A stretch of 32,935 bases of DNA from contig JARFPM010000042.1 in the NCBI GenBank assembly GCA_030444405.1, positions 1-32,935 on the forward strand. The letters run 5' to 3'. The notes beneath the pieces were generated by a model, which did no database searches, was not told where the DNA came from, and saw nothing but the letters and a program-made list of their open reading frames with translations. Positions 21,191 through 28,591 of the stretch are shown here, piece after piece; position 1 is the stretch's first letter, and every line of letters begins with the position of its first letter. The position numbers and the translations under genes are program-made. Origin of the DNA: Nitrospira sp. (GTDB taxonomy: Bacteria; Nitrospirota; Nitrospiria; Nitrospirales; Nitrospiraceae).

Positions 21191-21768
21191 GCTTCGAGCA
21201 TCTCCCATCGAACAGGTATGGCTCCCAGGCGGATCATCTCCTCTTCGGCACAACGACCATCGTCAGGACGAAGATTGACCGCCTTGATGCCGTCCACCAA
21301 CAAGCAGACGTTATAGCCCAGCATCCGAGCGTCCTTGACTGAATTCAGTACACAATAGTCGGTTGCCAATCCACCGATGAACAGTCGCTGTGCACTCAGA
21401 GCCCGTAGATGCCGATCCAGTGCGGTATTCTGGAATGCCGAATAGGCCTCTTGGTCACGGTCGATGGCCTTGTAAATGATGACGGCTGATGGGGGAGCTG
21501 AAAACGACGGCGGTGGTAGAGAGCCGGGGGAACCAGCGACGCAATGGGCCGGCCATGGTCCACCCTGGGACCGGAAGGAGCAATGGCCGGATGGGTGCCA
21601 GTCGCGGGTCAAAAAGATAGGAAGACCGCGACTCTGAAACCGCTGAACATAGTTCATCAGGACAAGAAGAATGTCATCACCACCGCTGATCTCGAGCGCT
21701 CCACCTGGCAGGAAATCGTTCTGAATGTCGGCGACGAGCAACGCATCATAGGGAGTGAGGGAAATCAT
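21187..21768 (-). CDS. pncA: Nicotinamidase
   Basis: It hydrolyses nicotinamide to nicotinate and ammonia. The 193-aa isochorismatase-fold protein has the full triad: D14 in VADIQNDF, K100 in IYKAID and C139 in GGLATDYCVLNSV. Metal ligands D56, H58 and H62 are in TRDWHPSGHCSF. The non-prolyl cis-peptide region is LATD before the Cys. It is first of a two-gene operon with nicotinate phosphoribosyltransferase. The Shine-Dalgarno is weak. Confidence 0.94.
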   Translation of the reverse strand: MISLTPYDALLVADIQNDFLPGGALEISGGDDILLVLMNYVQRFQSRGLPIFLTRDWHPSGHCSFRSQGGPWPAHCVAGSPGSLPPPSFSAPPSAVIIYKAIDRDQEAYSAFQNTALDRHLRALSAQRLFIGGLATDYCVLNSVKDARMLGYNVCLLVDGIKAVNLRPDDGRCAEEEMIRLGAIPVRWEMLEA

Positions 21769-21860
21769 TGAGAGGCATCGTGGAGTCGAGGAATCGGATG
21801 ATCGTTTGATGTTCAGATTACCGTCAACCAGTCATGAAATCGTCAAAACCAAGAGATCGG

Positions 21861-22244
21861 TCATCGTGCCTGTTGCGACAGAAGGCGAATGTACGACACG
21901 ACGTCTTGCATTTCTCCGTCTGTGAGTTGGCCGCGCCAAGAATGCATCGGGCTGAAGACAACGCCGTGCTCAATCGTCCGCAGCAATTCTTCGTCGGACT
22001 TCAGGAACGATTGGAATCGCTGAAAGTTGGCCGGGGGGACTTTCAACGAAGCGGCAGCAGGTCCATCGCCTCGACCGCTCAATCCGTGGCAGCTTTGACA
22101 ATGCCGCTCGTACACGGCTTTTCCGCGTGCATGGTCAGGTGGATAGTCCTGGGCATATATGGGGGACAGCACCAGGCCAATCAGAACGAGAAGGGCCCCC
22201 AATCCCACGTTGAAGAATCGGTTCTCTGTGTCTTGCGATTGCAT
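21861..22244 (-). CDS. Small c-type monoheme cytochrome
   Basis: The 127-aa protein has an N-terminal hydrophobic segment (about 12-30, GLGALLVLIGLVLSPIYAQ) that is a signal peptide or anchor. A class I cytochrome c domain follows, with heme motif CQSCH (C49, C52, H53) and probable distal ligand M100 in VVFSPMHSW. The GKAVYERHCQSCHGLSGRGDGPAA wording is typical of periplasmic cytochromes of oxidase or dehydrogenase chains. It acts outside the cytoplasm as an electron carrier; its partner is not in the window. The promoter side faces the 220-bp repeat at 22261. Confidence 0.92.
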   Translation of the reverse strand: MQSQDTENRFFNVGLGALLVLIGLVLSPIYAQDYPPDHARGKAVYERHCQSCHGLSGRGDGPAAASLKVPPANFQRFQSFLKSDEELLRTIEHGVVFSPMHSWRGQLTDGEMQDVVSYIRLLSQQAR

Positions 22245-22260
22245 AATCCACCTAGTCCTG

Positions 22261-22480
22261 CAGCGTGCTCAGAAAGGCTGTCGTACTCACCCGCCCACCC
22301 CGGCGCGCCAAGACGCGCCTTTCCACAGGCAAGGCCCAGCGAGGTCCGCGACGCGAAGAATAATGAGCGTCACGTTTGCGGGCGGGCGCGAGTTGGTGAG
22401 CGCCCAGTGTCTTAGAAGTCAGTCGTAATCTTTGCCTGAACGATGCGAGAACGCCGTTGGCTGACTTTTTCAACACGCTG
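22261..22480. repeat. 220-bp MITE-like repeat with imperfect inverted ends
   Basis: The left end CAGCGTGCTCAGAAAG (22261-22276) and the reverse complement of the right end, CAGCGTGTTGAAAAAG, match at 13 of 16 positions. The interior is GC-rich with further self-complementary stretches (ggcgcgcc at 22303, gcgcgcc) and no plausible gene. It fills the gap exactly between the cytochrome promoter region and the stop codon of the FmdB gene at 22481. Wording like CAGCRTGYTGAAAAAGTC is, from memory, dispersed in Nitrospira genomes; this could not be checked. Confidence 0.6.
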
Positions 22481-22645
22481 CTAACTCTTCTTTGTGGTGT
22501 GAGCAATGAACGGACTGAAGAGTTGCTGCAACTTCTTGCTTCCGCATCCCGGACACGCAACCTCGCCTCGCTCATGCTCCTTCAATGTCACCACGATCAA
22601 CGATTCCTTCCCGCAATCGAGGCACTTATAGTCGTACATCGGCAT
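22481..22645 (-). CDS. FmdB/CxxC zinc-ribbon small protein
   Basis: Reading the minus strand from ATG at 22645 gives 54 aa: MPMYDYKCLDCGKESLIVV, then TLKEHERGEVACPGCGSKKL, then QQLFSPFIAHTTKKS and TAG. It has two CxxC pairs (CLDC and CPGC), the zinc ribbon of the FmdB regulatory-protein family, starting with the typical MPxYDYxC. AAAGGGG precedes the start by 6 bases. Downstream is the 220-bp repeat. Upstream is the tandem Usp gene in the same direction (divided by 18 bases), so they may share a transcript. Biological role is not established for the family. Confidence 0.88.
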   Translation of the reverse strand: MPMYDYKCLDCGKESLIVVTLKEHERGEVACPGCGSKKLQQLFSPFIAHTTKKS

Positions 22646-22663
22646 GGTGCGCCCCTTTCGATA

Positions 22664-23527
22664 TCAGCCAAAAATCATGAGTGGATAAGTCCCCTGGTGC
22701 AACAGGGCATGTGAAACACTGCCGAGCACCATACGGGTGACGCCGCGGCGTCCCCGGGATCCCGCGAGAATAAGGTCGGGATTCAAGGCCTTGGCTTCCT
22801 GAAGAATCCCATCAACCGGAGTCCCCAACCTGGTCGCTACGCGGGTTTGATAGCCCAATACTTTGAGCTTGGCGGCTATTTCGTCGAGGAAGTCCTTTGC
22901 TTTGCGGAGGGAATGGGTTTCCATGTGCTCGGACGAGACCGCATCGACCGGCCAGGGGGGTCTGGTATGGGGAAGGACGGTGAAGAGGGTCATGATCGGA
23001 GGGTCACGAAAGGGTTTCTGTTGAAGGAAGGCTAGGGCATGGTCTGCATCAAAGGTTCCTTGTAAAGGTAGCAATATGTGATGAAGCCTCTTCAAAGGAC
23101 GAGGAAGAATTAGTTTCGCGCCCGGTCCAAAGGTCAACACTCGGTGGGAGACACTTCCTATGAGCCGTTCCTTTATCGGTCCAAGGCCTCGGGCACCCAA
23201 GAGGATCAGCCCCACCTTGAGTTGCTCGGCCAAGGCCACGATCTGATCCGCCGGAGACCCGACGACCAGATGTTTCGTCACTGGTCCGGTATCTAATGGA
23301 AGCAACGACACGATGCGATCCAACAAACGAGTCCCGTCATCGTGCATGTTTCGCTCGACCGTCTCGTAGAGTTCTTGTGCCACTTCCGGCATCATCATGG
23401 GATAGGCCGGGCTAGGGACATCCAGCACGTGCACAAGGTGTAATTCCTCGGCACGAGCCATGTATTTCAAGGCGCGCACGGCTTCATACGAGTCGTCGGA
23501 ACCGTCGACTGCGAGCAAGATTTTCAT
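22664..23527 (-). CDS. Tandem universal stress protein (two UspA domains)
   Basis: The 287-aa protein has two Usp domains. The first (1-145) begins MKILLAVDGSDDS and carries the ATP-binding pattern GxxGx9GS at GARGLGPIKERLIGSVSHRV. The second (about 150-287) carries GSRGRRGVTRMVLGSVSHAL. Both therefore look ATP-binding. The ATG at 23527 is chosen (GAGG upstream, and it gives the family start); a GTG three codons earlier is possible. It follows the CBS-MgtE gene in the same direction. It is the only tandem Usp of the cluster on the minus strand. Confidence 0.93.
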   Translation of the reverse strand: MKILLAVDGSDDSYEAVRALKYMARAEELHLVHVLDVPSPAYPMMMPEVAQELYETVERNMHDDGTRLLDRIVSLLPLDTGPVTKHLVVGSPADQIVALAEQLKVGLILLGARGLGPIKERLIGSVSHRVLTFGPGAKLILPRPLKRLHHILLPLQGTFDADHALAFLQQKPFRDPPIMTLFTVLPHTRPPWPVDAVSSEHMETHSLRKAKDFLDEIAAKLKVLGYQTRVATRLGTPVDGILQEAKALNPDLILAGSRGRRGVTRMVLGSVSHALLHQGTYPLMIFG

Positions 23528-23574
23528 AGGCGTCACCCTCAGGCTGTGGGCTTACTGGTCCGCTTCAGCATGAA

Positions 23575-24531
23575 TCACGCGGGCAGTAAGGCCGTTGCGA
23601 TCATCAGATAGATTCCTACACTCAAAATGTCTTGAACGACGGTCGCTACCGGCCCACTGGCCAGGGCCGGATCTGCTCCGAGACGTGCCAGCCCCAGCGG
23701 CAGAAGACTGGCCATGATGGTAGCGACGACGGCAGTCACCCCCAGTGAGGCCCCCACGACCACCGCCAAAACCGGATGTCCGTTCCAGAGCCACAGTCCA
23801 CAGCCTGCGACAACTGCAACCATCGCTCCAATGGATGCGCCGATCAACACCTCTCTCGCCAATTGCTCCCAAAACGCGACTTCTCCATAGGCCAACCGGC
23901 GAACCAAGACGGTCTCGGTCTGCGTCCCGACGGCATCGGCCATGTACACGACCAAAGGAAGAAAGAACGCGAGGGCCACCTCGCGCTTCAGCGACACTTC
24001 AAACGCCGAGGCCACGCCGCCGGCCAAGAATCCTCCGGCAAGTCCGATCATCAACCATGGGAGGCGCGCGCGTACGGCGGTAAGCGTCTGCTGCAGGGTG
24101 AGCGACAGGTGGAGATGGTCCATTCTGCTCACGCCGCCCATCCGCAAAAAGTTGTCCACATGTTCCTCATGCAGCAAGGCCAAGAGCCGTCCGATCGGAA
24201 TAGCGCCCAACAACCGACGACGGCTGTCGATGACGGCCACATCCGCGTCATGGCGTTCAACCGCGCGCAACGCCACTGTCTCAGCCGGATCTCCTGGAAG
24301 GACCTCGATCGGAGGGGTGCCTTGGAGTTCACCCAGAGCGGTCTGCTCCTTCGCCTCGAGAAGCCGTTCGATTGGGACCTGACCGACCAAGGCGGCCTGA
24401 TCGTCGACCAGATAGACATGCCCCACCTCTTCCCATGTATGGTCTCGAAGCACGGCGATCATATCGCTGACCGTGCGGTGTTTGTCGCTCCGGGGAATGT
24501 TCACGGTCATCAGGTCTGCAGCAGTCGCCAT
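23575..24531 (-). CDS. CBS-domain MgtE-type divalent-cation transporter
   Basis: The 318-aa protein has two CBS motifs (about 1-125: AADLMTVNIP, VYLVDDQAALVGQVPIERLL, IDSRRRLLGAIPIGRLL). A five-helix MgtE membrane domain follows (about 150-318). The pore motif with the Mg-binding aspartate is conserved (GADPALASGPVATVVQDI). It lacks the ~130-residue N-terminal MgtE_N gate domain of full-length MgtE (about 450 aa). In place of GGNxGxQ it has MADAVGTQ, so selectivity could differ. GGAGGAG lies just before the ATG. It is preceded by a 31-aa membrane peptide. Confidence 0.87.
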   Translation of the reverse strand: MATAADLMTVNIPRSDKHRTVSDMIAVLRDHTWEEVGHVYLVDDQAALVGQVPIERLLEAKEQTALGELQGTPPIEVLPGDPAETVALRAVERHDADVAVIDSRRRLLGAIPIGRLLALLHEEHVDNFLRMGGVSRMDHLHLSLTLQQTLTAVRARLPWLMIGLAGGFLAGGVASAFEVSLKREVALAFFLPLVVYMADAVGTQTETVLVRRLAYGEVAFWEQLAREVLIGASIGAMVAVVAGCGLWLWNGHPVLAVVVGASLGVTAVVATIMASLLPLGLARLGADPALASGPVATVVQDILSVGIYLMIATALLPA

Positions 24532-24552
24532 TCTCCTCCCGTTGCTTTGATC

Positions 24553-24648
24553 TCACTGACAATCTGCGGGACAGAAGAAGACAAAATAAATCACGATTGC
24601 CACACCCAAACCCACCGCTCCAAGCAGAAGCCACTGTGCACGCGTCAT
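24553..24648 (-). CDS. Putative 31-aa single-pass membrane peptide
   Basis: From ATG at 24648 the frame encodes MTRAQWLLLGAVGLGVAIVI then YFVFFCPADCQ. It has one hydrophobic helix (about residues 6-26) with a short basic N-terminus and two Cys at the C-terminus (CPADC). GGGGAG lies four bases before the ATG. It ends 21 bases before the MgtE-type gene in the same direction, so it may be co-transcribed and act as a small partner. Length and single evidence line (RBS plus composition) keep this uncertain. Confidence 0.55.
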   Translation of the reverse strand: MTRAQWLLLGAVGLGVAIVIYFVFFCPADCQ

Positions 24649-24951
24649 CGTTCTCCCCATTCCTGAAGATGGCCTTACAGCAAGTCCAATGCCGGTATGT
24701 AACAACTCGAACTGCGTGGTGAAGCTAAGTGAAGGAGGGTCGGCTCTCGCGTCGATGGTGCCTTCTGCCACAGCGAGTGAACGACCACTGTAGCAGAGAT
24801 CCCCTTCTTCCGAAGATGGGGTGTCTGGTCATATGGACAGTGGCAAGAGTGAGAACGACAAATTCGTGGGTTCTTCAAGCCATAAACATCCGCCATCACT
24901 GTGTCGCCGCTGGCACCACCCTTGCTCAATTCCCAGCCAGGAGGATCGTTC
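24649..24951. other. Divergent intergenic region, about 300 bp
   Basis: This lies between the leftward membrane peptide/MgtE unit and the rightward Usp run, so it must hold both promoters. No gene-like frame was found: the frames open here do not resemble proteins. I did not find a clear sigma-70 pair, an FNR-type TTGATN4ATCAA box or other dyad. The last 20 bases contain the AGGAGG of the next gene. Confidence 0.5.
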
Positions 24952-25452
24952 ATGGGGCAAGATGCTGACCTCTTCAAGACCATCCTAGTTCCGGTGGATT
25001 TCTCACCCTGTTCAGACGAAGCGTTTCGCACCGCCTGTCAGATGGCGCGGCTGTGTAGAGCGAAACTGTTCGTTCTGCACGTGATCGATACCAGCGCCCT
25101 TGCTGCCTTCAATCGATTGGGTTTACTGGCTGTTCCGTCCGACGCCGCCCCACAACGCCGCCGGCTACGCCATCATGCCCGTCTAAAAGTAAGGCAGTTG
25201 TTGGAGTCGAAAGTAGCCGCGGATGTGAAGATGACACGCCTGATCGTGGAGGGGGCGCCCTTCGTCGAGATCGCCAAAATTGCGCGCACGGGAAATATCG
25301 ATCTGGTCGTGATGGGAAGCTACGGCGGACGATCCGGCAGTGTGGACAAGATTTTCTTCGGCAGTACGGCGGAAAAAGTCGTTCGCACAGCGGGCTGTCC
25401 CGTACTGACCGTGCCGCTTGCCGCATCCGCCCCACCAGTCAAAACGCGCTGA
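24952..25452 (+). CDS. Single-domain universal stress protein
   Basis: The 166-aa protein starts ILVPVDFSPCSDEAFRTA after a short lead and has the ATP-binding pattern at GSYGGRSGSVDKIFFGSTAE, close to G-2x-G-9x-G(S/T) but with the first spacing altered. An RRRLRHHARLKVRQLL basic helix precedes it. AGGAGG lies 7 bases before the ATG at 24952. It is first of a plus-strand run. Twenty bases separate it from the cupredoxin gene. The Cys at the N-terminus of the domain (SPCSD) could be redox-active (inference). Confidence 0.92.
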   Translation: MGQDADLFKTILVPVDFSPCSDEAFRTACQMARLCRAKLFVLHVIDTSALAAFNRLGLLAVPSDAAPQRRRLRHHARLKVRQLLESKVAADVKMTRLIVEGAPFVEIAKIARTGNIDLVVMGSYGGRSGSVDKIFFGSTAEKVVRTAGCPVLTVPLAASAPPVKTR

Positions 25453-25471
25453 CGAGCAGAGGGGGGAGATC

Positions 25472-25903
25472 ATGACCATTAGAGGAAATCGGGTGCAGTG
25501 GCGCAGTTTGGGAATGGCTGTATCCATCGCGTGTCTGGCGTGGATGTATGGCGCAGCCCTTCAGGCACAATCTGAACAGGTGGTGGACGTGACGATCAAG
25601 GATTTTCGTTTTGTAACGAAGCAGAGTCCCTTGCGCTTGGGGTTTCCCACAGTCATCAAGGTGCGGAATGAAGACGCGGAGCGGCATGATTTCAGCTCGA
25701 CTATGTTTGAGGGAATTCCGACACAGATTGAAAGGGACGGCGTGGTTGTGTACGGTCGAGGGGTGGGGGGGGTCTTTCTCGATCCGAAACACGAGGCCAC
25801 GATTCGATTTGACATGACGCGACCAGGTCGGCACGTCTTTCGATGCTCCATTCATTCGACGATGAGCGGAGAGTTACTCCTGTTGAGTGCGGAGGCGGTG
25901 TGA
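25472..25903 (+). CDS. Periplasmic cupredoxin (amicyanin-like copper site)
   Basis: The 143-aa protein has a signal peptide (about 1-33, cleavage near LQAQS). A cupredoxin domain follows with all four type 1 copper ligands in order: H72 in RHDF, C125, H128 and M131 in FRCSIHSTMSG. The C-x2-H-x2-M spacing equals that of amicyanin (C-TP-H-PF-M) rather than azurin or plastocyanin. It would shuttle electrons in the periplasm. GGGGGGAG precedes the ATG. It is between two Usp genes; the next gene starts within its stop (GTGA). Confidence 0.9.
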   Translation: MTIRGNRVQWRSLGMAVSIACLAWMYGAALQAQSEQVVDVTIKDFRFVTKQSPLRLGFPTVIKVRNEDAERHDFSSTMFEGIPTQIERDGVVVYGRGVGGVFLDPKHEATIRFDMTRPGRHVFRCSIHSTMSGELLLLSAEAV

Positions 25904-26871
25904 CTGTGCCCGCAGGAGGATTGAGGATTCTCTTTGCGACTGACGGGTCGCATGGATCGGCGAGAGCGGAGGTCTATGCTTGTGCGTTGGCCCAATCGTG
26001 GGGGGCCTCACTGACCGTGATGAGCGTGCTTGAATTTCCTCCTGGGATGAACCCGGACTACGCGGTGAATCGACAGTACCTGGACGAATTGATGAAGGAA
26101 GTCACGACGAAATTGATAGATCTGAAGACGCAGGCGGTCGCCCTCGGGATTTCCGTACAATCGTATGTTGCAACAGGAATCCCGAGCGAGGAAGTGCTGA
26201 CCGTCGCGCGGACCCATGGGGCCGAATTGATTGTGGTCGGAACGAGAGGGAAGACCGGTCTCGAACACATCTTGCTGGGAAGCACGGCTGAGCGAATCAT
26301 TCGTATGGCCCCCTGTCCCGTTTTGACTGTGCCTATGGAAAAACAGCGGGCGGATGGAAGCTCGAGTACCGAAAAGCCGGGCAGCACACCGAAGCGAATA
26401 CTTGTGCCGGTCGATTTTTCCGACTGTTCGCTCGATGCCTTGGAGTATGGAGCGTTGATCGCACAACGATCGAAAGCGTCCATGAAACTTCTTCATGTAC
26501 TAGAACCGGTATCGTACGGCCTGGATTTCACGCTGCCCCATATGGGCCAGCGGGAATCGAGCAAGACAGCCAGTACGAAGCGGTTATCGGATCTCGTCTC
26601 CGCGCTCACTTCTGCGGGCCTCGCGTCCGACTTCCTGATTTCGGGTGGACTGCCGGCGGATTCTATTCTTGATGCGGCCCGAGCTCAGTCGATTGACGTG
26701 GTTGTCATGGGGACTCATGGCCGCCGCGGCCTGTCTCATGCGTTGTTCGGCAGTGTCGCGGAGGCCGTCCTTCGGAGATCGTCGTGCCCTGTTCTCACAG
26801 TACGGAGCCTGAAGTTACCGCCAGACCATCGTCGTGTCCTCTCAGGGCATTCGATGCCGACCAATGTTTAA
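25900..26871 (+). CDS. Tandem universal stress protein
   Basis: The 323-aa protein has two Usp domains. Domain 1 (LRILFATDGSHGSARAEVYA to VLTVPM) has the ATP motif GTRGKTGLEHILLGSTAER. Domain 2 (KRILVPVDFSDCSLDALEYG to VLTVRS) has GTHGRRGLSHALFGSVAEA. The GTG at 25900 is chosen because it overlaps the cupredoxin stop (GTGA) and has GGAGG four bases upstream; a GTG at 25906 is also possible. Co-translation with an exported copper protein is unusual for a cytoplasmic Usp. Confidence 0.92.
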   Translation: MTVPAGGLRILFATDGSHGSARAEVYACALAQSWGASLTVMSVLEFPPGMNPDYAVNRQYLDELMKEVTTKLIDLKTQAVALGISVQSYVATGIPSEEVLTVARTHGAELIVVGTRGKTGLEHILLGSTAERIIRMAPCPVLTVPMEKQRADGSSSTEKPGSTPKRILVPVDFSDCSLDALEYGALIAQRSKASMKLLHVLEPVSYGLDFTLPHMGQRESSKTASTKRLSDLVSALTSAGLASDFLISGGLPADSILDAARAQSIDVVVMGTHGRRGLSHALFGSVAEAVLRRSSCPVLTVRSLKLPPDHRRVLSGHSMPTNV

Positions 26872-26885
26872 CCCAGGAGCGAGTT

Positions 26886-27110
26886 ATGGGAACACGCAAG
26901 ACAACAACCAGTAAAGCGAAAGGCCGAGTCGCCTCCAAGATCGGCCGAGCCGAGAAGCCCATTGAATTACCGGATGGCATGTGGGAACGGATCTCACAGA
27001 AAGCGTACGAGCTCTGGGAGCAGCGCGGCCGTCAAGAAGGGAGCGCGCTTCGAGATTGGCTCGACGCGGAGGAGATCGTCATGGAAGAAATACATGAAGC
27101 TCGTGAGTGA
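26886..27110 (+). CDS. DUF2934 small protein
   Basis: The 74-aa protein has a Lys/Thr/Ser-rich, basic N-terminus and the DUF2934 helix pattern IELPDGMWERISQKAYELWE then GRQEGSALRDWLDAE. GGAG precedes the ATG by 7 bases. The gene overlaps the next one by 17 bases. DUF2934 proteins occur next to stress genes in many bacteria, with no established function. The basic lead may bind nucleic acid (inference). Confidence 0.85.
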   Translation: MGTRKTTTSKAKGRVASKIGRAEKPIELPDGMWERISQKAYELWEQRGRQEGSALRDWLDAEEIVMEEIHEARE

Positions 27111-28485
27111 ACAAGCAACGGGATTCTGGACTCCACGGCCTCCATCTCTGGATGCGACTCTCGCACGCCTGGAACGCCTCTCCCTCAAACCTGAATTTCG
27201 ACTGCAACGCGAGGTGGCCTTTGCACGCGTGCTCAAATCGTATTTGGAAAGCGGGGCAGGACGACTTGTCGCGCCGCTGGAGCAGGAAGTAGAACTCGCG
27301 AATCTGTACCTCTTCTGCGACTACTATCCTGAAGACGGGCAATTGACGCTGATCGAACAGTTGCGAGACGTCATCACCGAACATATCCCCGAAGAAGAGC
27401 GCCAGTGGCTCGATCCCTTGAAACATTCCTATCTTGATGTGCTGGAACTGACCTCCTCGCCGAAGCCCGGGGAAGACTTCACCGTGCGGTCGCTCGGAGA
27501 TCGAACTGCATTTGTGGTCCCGGGCGATGAATCCATCAAGGATCTTGCGGCAGGCCAGGTGCTACTGACCCGCCTCGTTTGCACTCCGGATGGTGGCGAA
27601 TCAGGCAAAGCGGTGTGGGCCGGCTGCGGAATCGTCTTGTCTCAGGCCGATGCCAACGCGCTGCTCGAGATGACCGCGGAATGGCGTAGAGAAATGGAGA
27701 TGACCACCGGATCCTTTGCGTTAGGGGAGTGGAAGGAGTTTACCAAACGTTTCGGGTATATGTTCCTCTGGGCATTCGCACAGCTCCGCATGGGCGCATT
27801 GGTGGACGCCGTCGTCCATATTCGCTATCGCCGTCCAGATGGCCACCCCTATCTCTATGCTGTGGCCCTGTACGACCACCATGAGTATCGGTTCTTTGCC
27901 GATGGGTTGTCCGAGATGAGCGAGCTTGAACCGGAGAAGACGGCGCCTCCGGCTGGAAGGCAAGGCCAGACCGACGATTTTCCACCGGCTCGCACATGGG
28001 TGCAGCGGGACGGAAGCAGCGGAACTGACGCTGTTATTGCGAAGGTGACACTGACGTCGTCCCAGCTCATAGTGGAATGCGACAGTCCAGCGCGACTTGA
28101 CCAGATCAAGCATCGACTCGCGGCCTCGTTTGGATTTTCACTGCATTTCCGCGGTGAGACGCTTGTGCCGCCGGCGCGGCAATTATCGGTAGCCGAACTC
28201 ATGTCCGATGAACCGCCGTCGTTGGTTGTGACACCGGAAGAAGACCGTACGCTGCTCAACCAGTTTCTGGAAAAAGCCTACTTGGAGTGGTCGGATCAGC
28301 CTCACCTCGCGCTCGGCGGGCACACGCCGCGACATGCCGCCGCATCTGCCGCCATGGGTGGGAAGGTCGGTGCCTTAATCGATGAAATGGCCCAGCATGA
28401 TCCAGGCCGTCGGCGATGTGGCCGACCGGCGTTCGATTACAATCGCCTTCGCGCCCATGTGGGCTTGGAAGAACTGCCGGAGTAA
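27094..28485 (+). CDS. 463-aa protein of unknown function with MbcA/ParS-like C-terminal segment
   Basis: I do not recognise the main part. Residues 1-390 are soluble and mixed alpha/beta, with a hydrophilic linker near 285-310. There is no signal peptide. The C-terminal ~75 residues (FLEKAYLEWSDQPHLALGGH then TPRHAAASAAMGGKVGALID) resemble the antitoxin/toxin-binding Xre-MbcA-ParS type helix pattern (LGGxTPRxAA...GR..V..LI). That segment occurs in other proteins as a C-terminal module. The ATG at 27094 overlaps the DUF2934 gene; GTG at 27103 is the alternative. Co-transcription with DUF2934 is likely. Confidence 0.75.
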   Translation: MKLVSEQATGFWTPRPPSLDATLARLERLSLKPEFRLQREVAFARVLKSYLESGAGRLVAPLEQEVELANLYLFCDYYPEDGQLTLIEQLRDVITEHIPEEERQWLDPLKHSYLDVLELTSSPKPGEDFTVRSLGDRTAFVVPGDESIKDLAAGQVLLTRLVCTPDGGESGKAVWAGCGIVLSQADANALLEMTAEWRREMEMTTGSFALGEWKEFTKRFGYMFLWAFAQLRMGALVDAVVHIRYRRPDGHPYLYAVALYDHHEYRFFADGLSEMSELEPEKTAPPAGRQGQTDDFPPARTWVQRDGSSGTDAVIAKVTLTSSQLIVECDSPARLDQIKHRLAASFGFSLHFRGETLVPPARQLSVAELMSDEPPSLVVTPEEDRTLLNQFLEKAYLEWSDQPHLALGGHTPRHAAASAAMGGKVGALIDEMAQHDPGRRRCGRPAFDYNRLRAHVGLEELPE

Positions 28486-28591
28486 TTCGTCGAGACGCAC
28501 TGCTTGCCTCTTGATGAAATGGAGTATACAAGCATCCCGCAGATCATGAAGAAGCTGGAGGATTGATGGGAAACAGAGTAGGGAGCAACCG

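Noticed and set aside
23776-24666. 296-codon plus-strand frame opposite the MgtE gene
   Set aside because: Antisense shadow; the opposite strand has conserved CBS and MgtE motifs.
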